Shown: positions 1-11,867, counted from the stretch's first letter. The stretch is DNA of 64,000 bases from Datura wrightii (GCA_035772735.1 JASDFA010000010.1:137395001-137459000); one strand, 5' to 3'. The notes: generated by a model from the letters alone, not told the origin. Made by a program: numbers and translations.

Positions 1-1040
1 CAGTCCCCCTCATGATTTTGCTCTCTATTCCCCCATCTCTCATTTCTATCAGGCTATCCCTATGTGTTGTGGTTTCTCCAACCTTGGTTCTCTTCCTATG
101 GGAACCAAGGGCCTTAATTAGCCCCTTGATACCCAGGTCGAGAACCCCCCATCTGATTTTCCACGCATTGGCACTCCTTCTTGTATCTTAGTGGCGATGA
201 TTCTTCTCTAAATTGCATTGGAGGTTGCATTCCCACAACACTGAAAACTTTAGGTCCGGCCCCCATCACATCTTTAGTCATTAACTCTAGATGAGTCATC
301 ATTTTAGCAAGATTTTTATCTCGCTCTTCATCTTTTTTTCACATTTCGGCTGCTAACGCACTAGAACCAACATCATGTGATGATACATTAGTCTCCCTCG
401 TATGCTATGCCCGATTCGTCTTTGTCATTCTATCTAAGAGGGACTTAGCTAACCAGTATGTCTGATCTATAATTGATCCTCCTGCTAAATTATTGGCAAC
501 ATATACATTGATGGAGTCTAGGGCTTGATAAAAGCTTTGAAAGAGCACTCCATCAAGGAGACCTTAGTTAGGTCAAAAGGACACCTTCTTCTTGAACCTT
601 AGCCATGCTTCATGTAAAGGCTCCCATGGATCTTGCCTAGAGTTTGTATTTTCATCCCTCAGCTACAACATTTTTGAAGGAGGGAAAAAATGATCTAAAA
701 AAGCTTCAGTCAGTTCTTTCCACGAGGTGATACAACCCGGAGGGAGCTCCTCCAACCACTTAGTTGCCTCTCCCGTTATGGAGAATGGAAATAGCCTTAA
801 CCTGATAGAGTCTTGAATTATATTTGTAATGTTAAAGGATTAGAAAATCTTTATGAAATTTCTCAAGTGGCGGTTTGGATCCTCACTCGGTTTACCCCTA
901 AAGAGCCTTTTCATCTACAGCAAGTATAACATTGTACTCGTAACATGAAACACTGCATTTTCTACGGTGGCTGGTAGGCGAATGTCTCCTGCGACTTCAG
1001 GCATAACCGGGTTATCCTCTTTATGATCTATGTGACCTTC
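1..1040 (-). pseudogene. Athila-like gag fragment (element Ath-D2)
   Basis: Degenerate Gag, the capsid-type structural protein of an LTR retrotransposon, read on the minus strand and running off the left edge. Around 730-900 the minus strand reads like the retrotransposon gag domain (PSEDPNRHLRNF, then IRLRLFPFSITGEATKWL), around 600-720 it carries an FFPPSK-like stretch and EAWLRFKK, and at 114-302 it reads LELMTKDVMGAG and GGSRPGYQG, the late-Gag pattern I associate with Solanaceae Athila-type elements. Several frameshifts and stops interrupt it (for example in the 'HEAWLRFKK' neighbourhood), so it cannot make a full protein. It lies downstream, on the minus strand, of an LTR end at about 1085-1340, which fits a 5' LTR followed by gag of a second Ath-D-type copy. 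Confidence 0.75.
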
Positions 1041-1084
1041 AACTTAACTGTCCCCTACTTGTAAGTTGGCTCATATGAATTCAC

Positions 1085-1345
1085 CCTAATAACCAATAGC
1101 AATATCAATGTCAACAACTAAGATCCAAGACTAACGAGAGAGCATACACAATCATTGTTCAAAATAAATATTCTCGACGGATGTCGGGGTCGAATCCCAC
1201 AGAGACTAGTGATTGATTTGAGCAAGCGTTGTTTTATGAAATTTGAATTAACTCGCACCAATCAAGACAAATAAAACAGTATAATTTTGGGGGAAAATGA
1301 AGTTACCAATATTGTAGAGATTCTAAGCCAGCTTGCCAAAATAGA
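1085..1345 (-). repeat. LTR (U5 end) fragment of an Ath-D-type element
   Basis: About 250 bp closely matching positions 3787-4030 at the U5 end of the Ath-D LTR (shared stretches include 'gagagagcatacac', 'cacagagactag' and 'caagcgttgtttta'). The match stops near 1345, where RNase H-like coding sequence begins, so this LTR is truncated on its right. Gag follows it on the minus strand to the left, the order expected for LTR then internal region. No convincing primer site survives at its edge. Confidence 0.65.
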
Positions 1346-1399
1346 AAAATGGGAAAACCACAGTGTTAAGTCGTGGGTTGCAGCTAGAGTATGTTCATC

Positions 1400-2990
1400 C
1401 GGGAAGTTATCATTAATCTCCTCCTGTACTTCTTGCTGACCACTTCTCTAGGCGTGATAGATGTTCGGCCACTTGATTCTCACACCCCTTACGGTCCTTC
1501 ACTTCAAATTCGAATTCCTGCAATAACAAAATCCACCTAATAAGCCTGGGTTTAGCATCTTTCTTGGACATTAAATATCTGAGTGTCGCATGGTCCGTGC
1601 GCACCACAACTTTGGTTCTCAACAATTATGCTCGAAACATATCAAATGCAAACATAACAACGAGTAGCTCTTGTTTAGTCACTATATAGATTGTTTGTGT
1701 GTCATTTAGGGCATTGCTAGCATATTAAATGGGGTGAAACATCTTTTCTTTCTGCTGGCGAGGGACTACCCCTAATGCTACCCCACTAGCATATCACGTG
1801 AGCTAAAAGGGATTTGAGCAATTAGGTGTCGTAATGATTGGAGAGGAAACCAACCTTTCCTTCACCTCCACAAAGGCCTTCTTCCACCCCTCATTGAAAT
1901 TGAACTTTGTCTGTATTTCTAACAGCCAAAATTAAGGATGAGCTATCTTGGAGAAATCCTTAATAAAACGGTGGAAAAATCCTGCATGGCCGCAGAAACT
2001 CCTAACACCCTTCACTGTGCTTGGCGGAGGTAACTGAGCAATCACATTGATCTTGTCTTGGTATACCTCAATTCCTTTCTTAGAAATTTGTGCCCCAACA
2101 CATCCCTTCTTTCACCATGAAATGCCATTTTTCCAATTTAAAGACCAAGTTTGTCTCGTTGCATCTCTTCAATACCTCTTCTAAGTGTACTAAACAATCT
2201 TCAAATGAATCCCCCACAACTGAGAAGTCAGCGATGAAGACCTCCATAGTGCCCTCCACCATATATGAAAAGATGGATATTATACAACTTTGGAAAGTGG
2301 CGGGAGCATTGAAAAGAAAAAAAGGTATCCTCTTAAATGCAAAAGTCCAGTAGGGACATGTAAAAGGTGTTTTCTATTGATCCTTAGGTGCAATAAAGAT
2401 TTGATTATACCCTGAGTATCCATCTATGAAACAATAGTATTCTTTCCCAGTCAAATGATTTAGCATTTTGTCAATGAAGGGCACAGGGAAGTGATCTTTC
2501 TTTGTCCAGGAGTTTAACTTACGGTAATCCATGCAAACTCTCCATCCGGTAACTGGGTGGGTTGCAATTAATTAATTCATTTCATTTGGGACAACTGTAA
2601 TGCCTCCTTTCTTTGGAACAGACTGTACAGGACTTACTAACTATTGTCGGTGATAGGATACACAACTCCTGCATCTAACTATTTTATAATTTCCTTCTTG
2701 ACCACCTCTTACATAGGTGGATTTAGATTCTTCTAATGCTCGACCGACGGGCTATAATTCTCTTAAAGATTAATCTTGTGAGTGAGAATTCAATACCGAT
2801 GAGATCACCTATTGACCACCCTATGGCTTGAATATTCCTTTTCAATACTACTATAAGTTTTCCTGCCTGGTTAGGAGTGAGCTTTGCTGACATAATGACC
2901 GGAAGTATCTCATTTTCTCCCAAAGATGTATATCACAAATGGGTAGGTAACGGTTTGAGTTCAAAAATTAGAGGTACAACAATGGATGGC
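1400..2990 (-). pseudogene. Ath-D pol fragment: reverse transcriptase and RNase H
   Basis: Minus-strand Athila-like Pol. At about 2990-2720 it reads FELKPLPTHL then SLGENEILPVIMSAKL, the conserved lead-in to Athila-type RT. At 2262-2080 the RT palm is VEGTMEVFIADFSVVGDSF; the catalytic box expected as F-M-D-D-F is F-I-A-D-F, so one catalytic aspartate is replaced by alanine. At 1625-1413 the RNase H tail reads VVVRTDHATLRYLMSKKD and FEFEVKDRKGCENQVAEHLSRLE. Frame changes and stops separate these parts. Integrase, which should follow further left, is missing; an LTR fragment is found instead. The gene is dead. Confidence 0.8.
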
Positions 2991-3720
2991 TGTGATGATG
3001 GGTTGTCCGATTCTTGTGGTCGAGGTTGAGTTTTCTCGGTCAGAAAGTATAAATTCCTACAATTCTTCACCGCTCAAGGAAAGGCTAGCAAACATTTCTT
3101 CCAGAATCTTTTCTTCCATCTCCCATCCAAATGTTTCTTCATCCATGTTGGTTGGGGAGGTGAAACTTTTGTTTCCTTTGTTACTTGTTGAGCTGCCACT
3201 TTGAGTGCTAATACATTCATTCTTTCCTCTAACTATTTTATTACTATATCATACTTTTCACCGTTTTAGTGAGGTCCAACAATTCACTTCGCAATTCCTG
3301 AACTCCTGAATCAGTTAAAATAACTTTTTCAAGCACCACCTCAAGAGTGTTTTCCGTGCGAGATAAGAGTGAACCATCACTTCCTTGACTAATCATTTCA
3401 GCTAAATAGACATCGTTCCGACCTTGATTTTCATTATAAGAATGCCCATATCGATGATTGGCTTGATGATACCTTATATGAAAACCTTACATATAATTCG
3501 TTAATAACTCTATCTATTTCATCATGACTAGCAACACTGTATCTTTTCACCCTTCTCTATGCCACATCTTATCCATTAATTGGAGAGTCTCAACATAAGG
3601 TGCCCCCTCGGGTTCTTGCAACAGCCTTTCAAAATGGCTCATTAGCATATCAGTGATCACTCAACAATGTAAAAATGAGACACCAACTCCAACAATAAAA
3701 GTCAACTAATAGAGGTGCAA
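2991..3720 (-). pseudogene. Ath-D gag C-terminal remnant
   Basis: Between the Ath-D primer site and the RT lead-in the minus strand gives a poor, interrupted reading. About 3660-3540 reads SHFERLLQEPEGAPYVETL. About 3420-3200 reads an acidic, leucine-rich stretch (LTDSGVQELRSELLDLTKTV, then a KQLEERMNVLALKVA-like part). That heptad-rich pattern resembles the coiled-coil region near the end of Solanaceae Athila Gag proteins. The central gag domain, zinc knuckle and protease are not present; the space is only about 700 bp. As in Ath-C, the gag-protease part is largely gone. Confidence 0.5.
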
Positions 3721-3764
3721 GAAAAATTCAAATTAACAATCAACACAAGGATATCAAGCGATAG

Positions 3765-3782
3765 TCCCCATCAATAGTGCCA
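3765..3782 (-). other. Ath-D primer binding site (decayed)
   Basis: On the minus strand this reads TGGCACTATTGATGGGGA, 4 bases from the end of the LTR at 3787. The expected tRNA-Asp-complementary site of Athila elements is TGGCGCCGTTGCCGGGGA. Most differences are G-to-A or C-to-T, as expected from decay of methylated DNA. Its position and orientation set Ath-D on the minus strand. Confidence 0.7.
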
Positions 3783-3786
3783 TTTT

Positions 3787-4268
3787 TGATAACGTCTGAA
3801 CTAAACTCCTATTAATGAGAGAGCATACACAGTCATTGCTCGAAACAAATATTTTCGATGGATGTCTGGGTCGAATTCCACAGAGACTAGTGAATGATTT
3901 GCGCAAGCGTTGTTTTAGGAAATTTTAATTAACCCGCACCAATCAAGAAAAATAAAACAGTAAATTTTTGGGGGGCAAGGGAAATGAAGTTAACAATATT
4001 ATGGATTCTAAACCGGCTTGAAAAAATTGCAAAATAACAATAATTGATAGACAATAATGAGTGAAGACTAGAGGTGTGGTGTAGATGGGGTGCTAATAAA
4101 ATAATGATTGCTAGTTCATCAAATCATTGCGAATAAGTGTAAATAACTTTGGAAGAGAAGATGCCCCTATGTTTTTCAACCTCATGGATGCCTTTTTCTC
4201 GAGTCCTTTCAAACCTCAACACATAATTCAACTAGCCCAATAGAGCTTGGGTTAAAAGCTAAGCTATC
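3787..4268 (-). repeat. Ath-D 5' LTR, left part (U5 side)
   Basis: Begins on the plus strand with TGATAACG, the reverse complement of the ..GTTATCA LTR end seen in Ath-C. The LTR is cut at 4268 by Tek-B and resumes at 34390. The two parts add up to about 1552 bp, close to the 1609 bp of the Ath-C LTR, and both families start TGATG and end TTATCA, so Ath-C and Ath-D are relatives. The Tek-B target duplication is CTATC at 4264-4268 and CTATA at 34385-34389. Confidence 0.75.
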
Positions 4269-6301
4269 TATCACGACCCGAACATAGACTTGGATCGTAA
4301 CATGGAACAAGGAGCCCCGAGATACCCCAAGTCGACCCATGGTATGAACATACATCTAACCTAATATCAATAAAGTGGAATACTCAACATAAGGACATAA
4401 CGGAAGCATAAACATGATAGAACATTGAAAAAGGAAAGTACTTCATACATAACAACTGAATACTACACATAGTCTGAAAGCCTCTAACATATATGATGGG
4501 TTGATGGGACAACACCCCTAAGTAACCCGAAAAGTCTAGAAAACTGAGGATGAACAGGTAACTGATATCAAACCGGTCCTCAGAGAAGGGGGACTCACAA
4601 AAGAGCTAAATGCTAGTCTTTGAAACGGGCTAATGATGGTGCTGGGGCTGAACATCGGAGCCTGTATCATGAAATGATACAACATAGAGTATGCTGTTAG
4701 TACGTGGAATGTACCGAGTATGCAAGGTAAGTAAAATGGACATTTAAAAATGCATAAAAGCTCATAAGAGATCATAAGAGTAGGACAACATGCCCATAAC
4801 ATAAATATCGTAAGGTAACGTAAGGCTCAAGGTTGTCAAATCATTCGTAATCCGTTCATTATCATAATAGTAAGAGAAACTTTATAAAATATCACTTGAG
4901 CCAAAATAAAATAAAAATAATAATGCATAAAAACATGCGGAACAATGGAAGGACTTATCATAACCGACATCATCATCGTAGAGCCTTACATGATGCCCCA
5001 ACTATCTCACTCAATTAGGCAGAGTTATCCCTAGCTTGCCAGGCTAGGGACGTGCATTATGTGATATCACGAAAGAGGGGATCCACTGACTTTGTAATGT
5101 ATCATCATGAACCTATGGTGGCACTTAGTTATGAGACATCAACGTAGTCTTTTGAACGCTGGGCTACCCAGTGCTAGACACTGCTCCCAAAAATTGCACA
5201 TTAGGCTCATACGTAAATCATAAACATCATTCATGAGATTCATGGCAAAATAAACATTTAACATCATTAATCCCCTTCTCATACATGATTAGCCATGAAT
5301 CAAGGCCCTTTAGTCGGCCAACATCATAAATCGATAAATCAAAAATCCATATCATAAATCGTAAATCATTCTTTAGCATGTGGACATTTCCCAATACCTT
5401 AACATGCTTGAAAATATTCAACTCACTTGAAAACATGATTATAAACATAGATAACTTGAAAACACTTGAAAACATGATTATAAACATAGATAACTTGAAA
5501 ACATTCTTTTCATCATATACTTCATCATACGTGAACATTCATTATAAATCTTGACTTCCATGAACTTTTTCATAAATGTGAATTTTAATTTTAAAAGCTT
5601 GAAACATTATTTTAATGAAAAACTACGTAAAGCTTTACCATAATTCATAATTCAATAATACTAACTCATTTAGATCATGCCCATGTCGAGAATTCAAAAT
5701 TTCATGCATCGGGTTAAAACCCCATAGAATCAATGTAGGAAATTCATGATTTTGAGAGAGTTTGGGCATGGGTGTGAATGGATTCACCCATTCATAACCC
5801 TACACACTTGATTAAAGACGATTATTACACTTCCTTGAGAGCCCAATGAAGGATTGAAAGAAAACTTGAAGAACACCTACTTGATCACCTTCTAAACCCT
5901 TTCAATATGAATGCATGGATCTGAATGAGCCTAGATAGGTTTTACCCTCATAAAACACTGCATTTTGAGCCTTAAACAACATAGTTTAGGACCCTAGGAC
6001 TTAGGAATGATGAAAATACCGTTAATGATTTCGCAGGAAATAACTGCTCGTTAGAGTACCCACGAGGGATATAACGAGTTGCAACCACCTTGCACGAGTT
6101 GTCACCTCAGTCGTTAGGTAAACTACCAAATTTCACCTGGAACTCATAACGGGCCATCCCACGAGTTGTTACTGGTGGCCACGACTCGTGGTCACTATTC
6201 GTTGTCCCCACTGCCTTGATCCCCAATCTTTATCTTCCTGATGACAACGATCCACTCAACAAGTCGTGGTATCTGACCATGGTTCATGGGGTCTATCCAT
6301 T
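4269..6301 (-). repeat. Tek-B 3' LTR, first part
   Basis: Matches the Tek-B 5' LTR from 32131 onwards through to its interruption by Tek-A after 6301; the rest is at 24112-24389. The first two bases are TA rather than TG, a G-to-A change. It holds an intact copy of the Tekay LTR hairpin at 4663-4681, and an exact CCACGACTCGTGG palindrome at 6179-6191. A 39-bp direct duplication at about 5424-5501 is absent from the sister LTR near 33285, so it arose after insertion. Confidence 0.85.
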
Positions 6302-8589
6302 TGTAATACCCCGGGAAGGCCTAAGAATAGACCCGGGAGTTGAATTTGAAAATTGTAGAAAATTGGCATAAATATCACAGGACGGGGGACTCAACGACTC
6401 GTGGTTGGATACCACGCATCGTCGGAAGCAGTCATGGTTTGGGGGTTCAGGAAAGCAGTGGTGACAACGGATGGTGTAATAACTCATTGTCAGGAACAAT
6501 GAGTCGTTTTTACCATTCGTAGGAAGGGCTAAACTTAGGCTGATGGGAAACCACGGTGCATCCCATGATTCGTGGTGAGATGTGATGACCCGTTGTTTCT
6601 AGTCATTACTTGTGGGTTGAGAATTCCAGTGCATACAACGGATTGAGACCACGACTCGTTGGAATCCACCATGAGTTGTGGTGAGGCTCGTGGTAAGGAA
6701 ATTTTAGATTGGCCAATCCAACGACCCGTTGATTGAAGCAATCACTCGTCCTGATGAGTCGTGTGAAGAACATGAAGTTTTTTGTGAGGCAGTGGACCCA
6801 ACAACTCGATACTACGAGTCGTGGTATCGTGCAACGACCCATTGGATCAGTTATTGGTCAGTGCGGAGCAGTTTTCAGGGGAAATTTCATTAAAAGCAAT
6901 TTCGACTTTCCTATGCTTTGAGACCCTAAACTATGTCGTTTTTTATATTTTCTGAGTGCGATAAGAAGAGTTTAGTCCCTAATGCATGCCCATTCACATG
7001 CAAGAGCTTTTAGAGAGGTTTGAGGGAGATTTAAGGCCTTCTTCTCCAAACTTCTATCAATTTCTTTGTGGGTATTCAAGAAACATTGAAATCAGTCCAT
7101 TTCCAGGTATGTAGGGTTTAGAATGGGTGAATCCTTTCACATCCATTCCCAAATTTCGTTTTAAATGATTAATTCTCCTATTCAAGTTCTATGGGGTTTT
7201 ACCCAAATGCATGAAAATGTGATTTCTCCTTATGGGTATTATTTAATTGAGTTTTAATTATTGAATAATTAATAATGGGTAGGTTTTATATTATTTTCTT
7301 TAAAATCATGTTTCAAGCTTTTTAAATCTAACATGCCCATTGATGAAGGTTCATGAAAGTTATGATTTATGATGAATATTCAATATTTTGAGCTTATTGA
7401 TGATGAGAAAGTATGATTTCAAGTTCCCATGGTTATGCGTATATTTTTGAAAGAATTGAGTATGTTAAAGTATTGGGCAATGCCCACATGTTAAGGATGA
7501 TTTACGATTTATGAAACGAATTACATGATTTATAGATTTATGATGTAGACCGATAAAAAGGGCTTTGATTCTTGGATAAGAATGTTTTAAAGGGATCAAT
7601 AATTATAAATGTTATATTTTAGCCAATGAGTCTTAACGCATAAAGTTATTGATTTACGTATGAGCCTATATAACATATTTTGGGAGTCGTGTCTAGCACC
7701 AAGCAGCCCGACGTTCAAAGGACTACACCGGTGTCTCATAAGCACGTGCCACTGTGGTTTCTAATGATATATTGTATTGATAATGATCCCCTCAAATGTG
7801 ATATCATGCCTAATGTACGACCCTTGTCTGGAAAGCCAGGGTCGGCTCTGCCCACTTGAGTGAGATAGTTGGGGAATCATGCAAGGCTCTACCATGATGG
7901 TGTCGGTTATGACGAGTCCTCCCATTGTTCCGCATGTCTTATTCATTGTTATGTTAATGTTATTTTCTCAAATTATGTTTTGATAAAGTTTACTTACGAT
8001 TATGTTTATGAATGCTTCATGAATGATTTGAAAGCCTTGAACCTGATGTTTTCTTATTGAGTTTATGATATATGCATGATGTCCTTCTCCTACGTTTAGT
8101 TATAAGTTTTATATTACTTTTAAATATCTGTTTTATATACCTTGCATACTCGGTACATTCCATGTACTGACTGCATACTTTCTGTGTTGTATCATTTCAT
8201 GATACAAGGTCCAGATCCTAGGCTCATCCTCATCCTTAGTTCATCTTAGCTCTCGCTCTCAGCTTATTGGTGAGTCCTCATGTTCTGAGGGTTGTTTGAT
8301 AGACTTTCATGTTATTTATGTTTCAGTATTGGTCTGGTTAGTTGGGGGATGTTGTCCCATCAACCCATCTTATCTAGTAGAGGCTTTCAGACAGTATGTA
8401 GAACTCAGCTTATGTATATGCCGGTACTTCTGGTTGTTACACTATGATTACGTATCCTCTATCTTTTATGCTAAGTATTTCGCTTTATTAAATGATATTA
8501 GATATATGCATGTGCCATGGGTCGACTCAGGGTCTCTCGGGGTCCCTTGTCCCGTGTCTACGATCCGGGTGTATGTTCGGGTTGTGAAA
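6302..8589 (+). repeat. Tek-A 5' LTR
   Basis: Starts TGTAATACCCCGGG and ends GGTTGTGAAA, decayed from the GGTCGTGACA end of the sister LTR. The U3 part (about 6370-6860) is packed with degenerate ACGAGTCGT palindromes. Downstream lie the conserved 'TTGCATACTCGGTACATTCC' block (8142-8162), the hairpin TGTATCATTTCATGATACA at 8188-8206, and a second hairpin CCTCA-TGTTC-TGAGG at 8276-8290 preceded by GGTGAGT. Confidence 0.9.
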
Positions 8590-8592
8590 AAC

Positions 8593-8607
8593 TTTGTATT
8601 AGAAAAA
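8593..8607 (+). other. Tek-A primer binding site (decayed)
   Basis: Reads TTTGTATTAGAAAAA, three bases after the LTR end, in the place of TTGGTATCAGAGCCA, the initiator tRNA-Met complement seen intact in Tek-B. Differences are mostly C-to-T and G-to-A. It could no longer prime well. Confidence 0.7.
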
Positions 8608-8827
8608 TAGGTTTGGAGTGTCCTAGGGTGTCCGAAAGCCGCATTAAGTAGTGTCTTTTTCATGGGTGTGAAGCGCGCAACACCTATGATGAAAAGGCTA
8701 CTATACATTTTGGAAATGTGCCTTTCTTTCATGTTCTATGTCATGCGATGAAAACTCTCTCCATCGTTCTACTTCGTGCGATTCTTGATTGTAGAATTAT
8801 TGCTCCTAGAATAATGAACTAAAGGAG

Positions 8828-9960
8828 GAATGGAAATGATAAAGACCACGGGGGTGGCAATGACCATGGGCATCAACAAGCCCCACCTGTTCAGGAGCAC
8901 CAAGCACCAAAGCTAACTACCCACGCTGAGTTTTGAGTGGCTATTCAGATGTTGGCATAGGGCTTGACCGCTCAGGTCAACCAGCAAGCTGTTGCGCAGG
9001 TCCCACCGAATGGCAATGTAGTGGCGGCTAGGATTAGAGACTTCTTGAGGATGAACCCTCTTGAGTTCACAGGATCAAAGGTGGACGAGAATCCACCCGA
9101 GTTCATTGAATGGATCTTGAAAGTGACTCAGGTTCTGGAGTGACAAATGGGGAGTGTGTGGACTTGGCCTCTTATTAGCTAGAAGAGGCCGCTCATATTT
9201 TGTACAAGCAATGAAAGGACAGCAGGGCAGCGGGAGCTGAACCTATCAGCTGGGATGAGTTCCACATGGCCTTTCACAATAGGTTCTTCCCTCCGGAGAT
9301 GAGGGAGTTGAAGGCAGCGGAGTTTGTGAACCTCAAGTGGGGAAAGATGACAGTGCTAGAGTATTCGATTAAGTTCACTCATTTTTCAAATTACGCCCTA
9401 GAGTTATTGATCGATCAGAGGGCGCGGGTGCCGATTCGTTAATGGTGTGGTTAGATACTTAGACAAGGATTGCAGGACCGCCATGCTTCACTAGGATATG
9501 GACTTGCCAAGCATAGTGTTATACGCACAACAGATGGAGGTGGCTTATGCGAGGGAGAGGGAGGTAAAGAGGGCTCGGACGGATAGCCATGGGTTTTCGA
9601 ATAAGAGGTCCGGCGGTGGTTACCGTTCACAGTTTCATTAGAAATCACTAGCCCCAACACCATCATCAGCTAGTGTTCCATCAAGACCCAAGGGTGATTA
9701 GAGGAGCAGGGCTTCAGGGTCGAGGGATTAGAGGGCCACCCAGTTAGAGTGTACCTCTCTGACCTGCGGGAAGTGCAGCAAGAGTCATGCCGGGGAATGC
9801 CTGCTCGGTTCAGATGTTTGCTATGGGTGTGGTAGATTTGGGCACATGTGCCGAGCGTACCAATATGTTAGACAGGGTGATGATAGGGGTTGTGCACGGA
9901 CCACCAAGTCAGCAACAGCTCCAGCCCGTTCTTCTCCGCAGGGAGCATAGACTAGTGGAG
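8828..9960 (+). pseudogene. Tek-A gag
   Basis: Gag of a Tekay-type element, which would package the element RNA in virus-like particles. The reading starts near 8830 with a Gly/His/Gln-rich segment. About 9030-9420 carries the gag core (RDFLRMNPLEFTGSKVDENP, then FFPPEMRELKAAEFVNLK). A double zinc region follows near 9755-9870: CGKCSKSHAGEC then CYGCGRFGHMC. The second knuckle is short of the usual CX2CX4HX4C spacing because bases are missing after the histidine. Stops and frameshifts (for example in 'HAEF*' near 8936) make it a pseudogene. It lies between the primer site and the protease, the normal order. Confidence 0.85.
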
Positions 9961-10025
9961 GTGGCGGACAACACCAAAACCAATTCTATGCCCTTGCCTC
10001 GCGCTAGGAGCAGGAGACTCCTCTA

Positions 10026-10315
10026 GACGTGGTCACCGGTATGTTGTGTTTCTTTCATATTGATGTTTATGCCTTACTAGATCCAGGAGCTACCTTGTCT
10101 TTCATGACTTCTTACATTTTCTAGTAGCCTTGGTGTTAGTCCCGAGACCTTATTAGAATTGTTTTCCATTTCGACCCCTGTTGGTGATTCATTCATAGCT
10201 AGACGAGTATATAGAGAATGCCCGGTCACTGTGTTGCGTATGGTTACCTCCGCAGACCTTGTAGAGTTAGCCATGACTGACCCTGACATTATTCTTGGCA
10301 TGAATTGGTTGTTTT
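10026..10315 (+). pseudogene. Tek-A aspartic protease domain
   Basis: Retropepsin-like protease that would cut the Gag-Pol precursor. The active-site loop reads ALLDPGATLSF near 10070-10102, keeping the catalytic Asp and Gly, and the domain ends DIILGMNWL near 10290-10315, the second conserved motif. A stop falls after 'TSYIF' (about 10123), and the following RT sequence is in another frame, so the domain is interrupted. Confidence 0.75.
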
Positions 10316-11309
10316 CATGTTATTTTTGATTAATTCTAGGACCTATATGATGGAATTTGGTTTTCCGGGTGAGTCAGTGTTGGAGTGGAAGGGTAGTTCG
10401 GCGGTACGAGGAGGTAGATTTATTTCCTATCTTAAGGCCAGGAAGATGATTTCTAAAGGATGCATGTATCATCTAGTTAGGGTTAAGGATGTTGAGTCTG
10501 AGACCCTGACTATTCCATCAGTTTCGGTGGTGTGTGAGTATCCAAATGTTTTTCCCGACGAATTGCCAAGTGTTCCTCCTGAGAGGGAAATCGACTTCGG
10601 CATTTATCTCTTACCTAATACGCAGCCTATCTCTATTCCTCCCTACAGGATGGCTCTAGCTGAGCTAAAGGAATTGAAGGATCTGTTGGATAAGTTCTTC
10701 ATTAGACTGAGCCAGTCTCCATGGGGTGCAGCAGTTCTATTTGTTCGAAAGAAAGACAATTCCCTTTGCATGTGTATTGACTATCGGCAGTTGAACAAGG
10801 TTACCGTAAAGAATAGGTACCCCTTAGCTAGGATCGATGATTTGTTTGACCAGCTTTAAGGTGCCAAGTGCTTCTCCAAGATTAAACTCAGGTCTGGGTA
10901 TCACCAGCTCAGGGTTCGGGAGAGTGACATCCCGAAGACCGTTTTCAGGACTCGATATGGTCAGTACGAATTTGTTGTTATACCTTTCAGACTAACCAAT
11001 TCCCCTGCAGCTTTTATGGATCTAATGAACAGGGTGTTCAAGTCATATTAGGACATGTTCGTGATTGTGTTCATTGATGACATCTTGATATACTTGCGGC
11101 ACGAGGAGGGGCATGCCGCTCACCTGAGAGTAGTACTTCAGACCCTCAAGGATCGTCAGTTATATGCAAAGTTTAGTAAGTTTGTATTTTGGTTGGAATC
11201 AGTGGCATTTTTGGGTCATGTGCTGTCAAGAGAAGGCATAAAGGTGGATTCACGGAAAATTGAAGTGGTGAAGAATTGGCCCAGGTCTGTGAACCCTTCG
11301 GAAATTTAG
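10305..11309 (+). pseudogene. Tek-A reverse transcriptase
   Basis: RT that would copy the element RNA into DNA. The N-terminal linker and fingers are open from 10305 to 10859 (VFPDELPSVPPEREIDF, then CIDYRQLNKVTVKNRYPL). A stop at 10857-10859 replaces the Gln of DLFDQLQG. The palm continues with KIKLRSGYHQLRV and, after another stop near 11049, FVIVFIDDILIYLRHEEGH at about 11057-11110. The catalytic FIDD box is intact. SLGHV-type connection motif (FLGHVLSREGIKV) lies near 11210-11245. Two or more stops abolish function. Confidence 0.9.
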
Positions 11310-11867
11310 AGTTTCTTGGGTTTAGCTGGATACTACCAGAGGTTTGTTGAGGATTTATCATCTATTGCAGCACCTTTGACTAAGTTGGCTCAGAAAAAGG
11401 TAAAGTTCTAATGGTTCGATGCTTGTGAGAAAAGATTCCAAGAATTGAAGACCCGACTCACTTCAGCACCAGTGTTAACTTTACCCGAGGTTATTGATGG
11501 ATTTTTTGTATATTGTGATGCTTCGAGAGTCGGAATGGGATGTGTTTTGATGCATCATGGGAAAGTTATAGCATATGCTTCTAGACAGCTGAAAATCCAT
11601 AAGAAGAACTACCCGACCCATGATCTTGAGTTGGCCGCAGTGGTGTTGGCATTGAAGATACGACGGCACTAATTGTATGGGGTTCATGTAGATGTATTCA
11701 TAGACCACAAGAGTTTGCAATATGTGTTCACGCAGAAGGATCTCAATCTTCGGCAATGGAGGTGGTTGGAGCTACTTAAGGACTCTGACATGAGTGTCCT
11801 ACACCACCAGGGAAAGGCTAATATGGTTGCGGATGCACTTAATAGGCTCTCTATGGAGAGTGTGTAA
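11310..11867 (+). pseudogene. Tek-A RNase H domain
   Basis: RNase H would remove the RNA strand during reverse transcription. The connection reads FLGLAGYYQRFVEDLSSIAA, then the RNase H fold has VYCDASRVGMGCVLMHHGK with the first catalytic Asp, YPTHDLELAAVV with the catalytic Glu, and FIDHKSLQYVFTQKDLNLRQ with the next Asp. Stops occur at about 11308, 11409 and 11670, and the domain ends at a stop at 11865-11867. It is continuous in order with RT and integrase but not translatable. Confidence 0.88.

Noticed and set aside
5227..5538. 103-codon minus-strand frame with internal repeats
   Set aside because: Lies in the Tek-B LTR; the repeat in the frame is just the 39-bp DNA duplication, and the sister LTR has no such frame.
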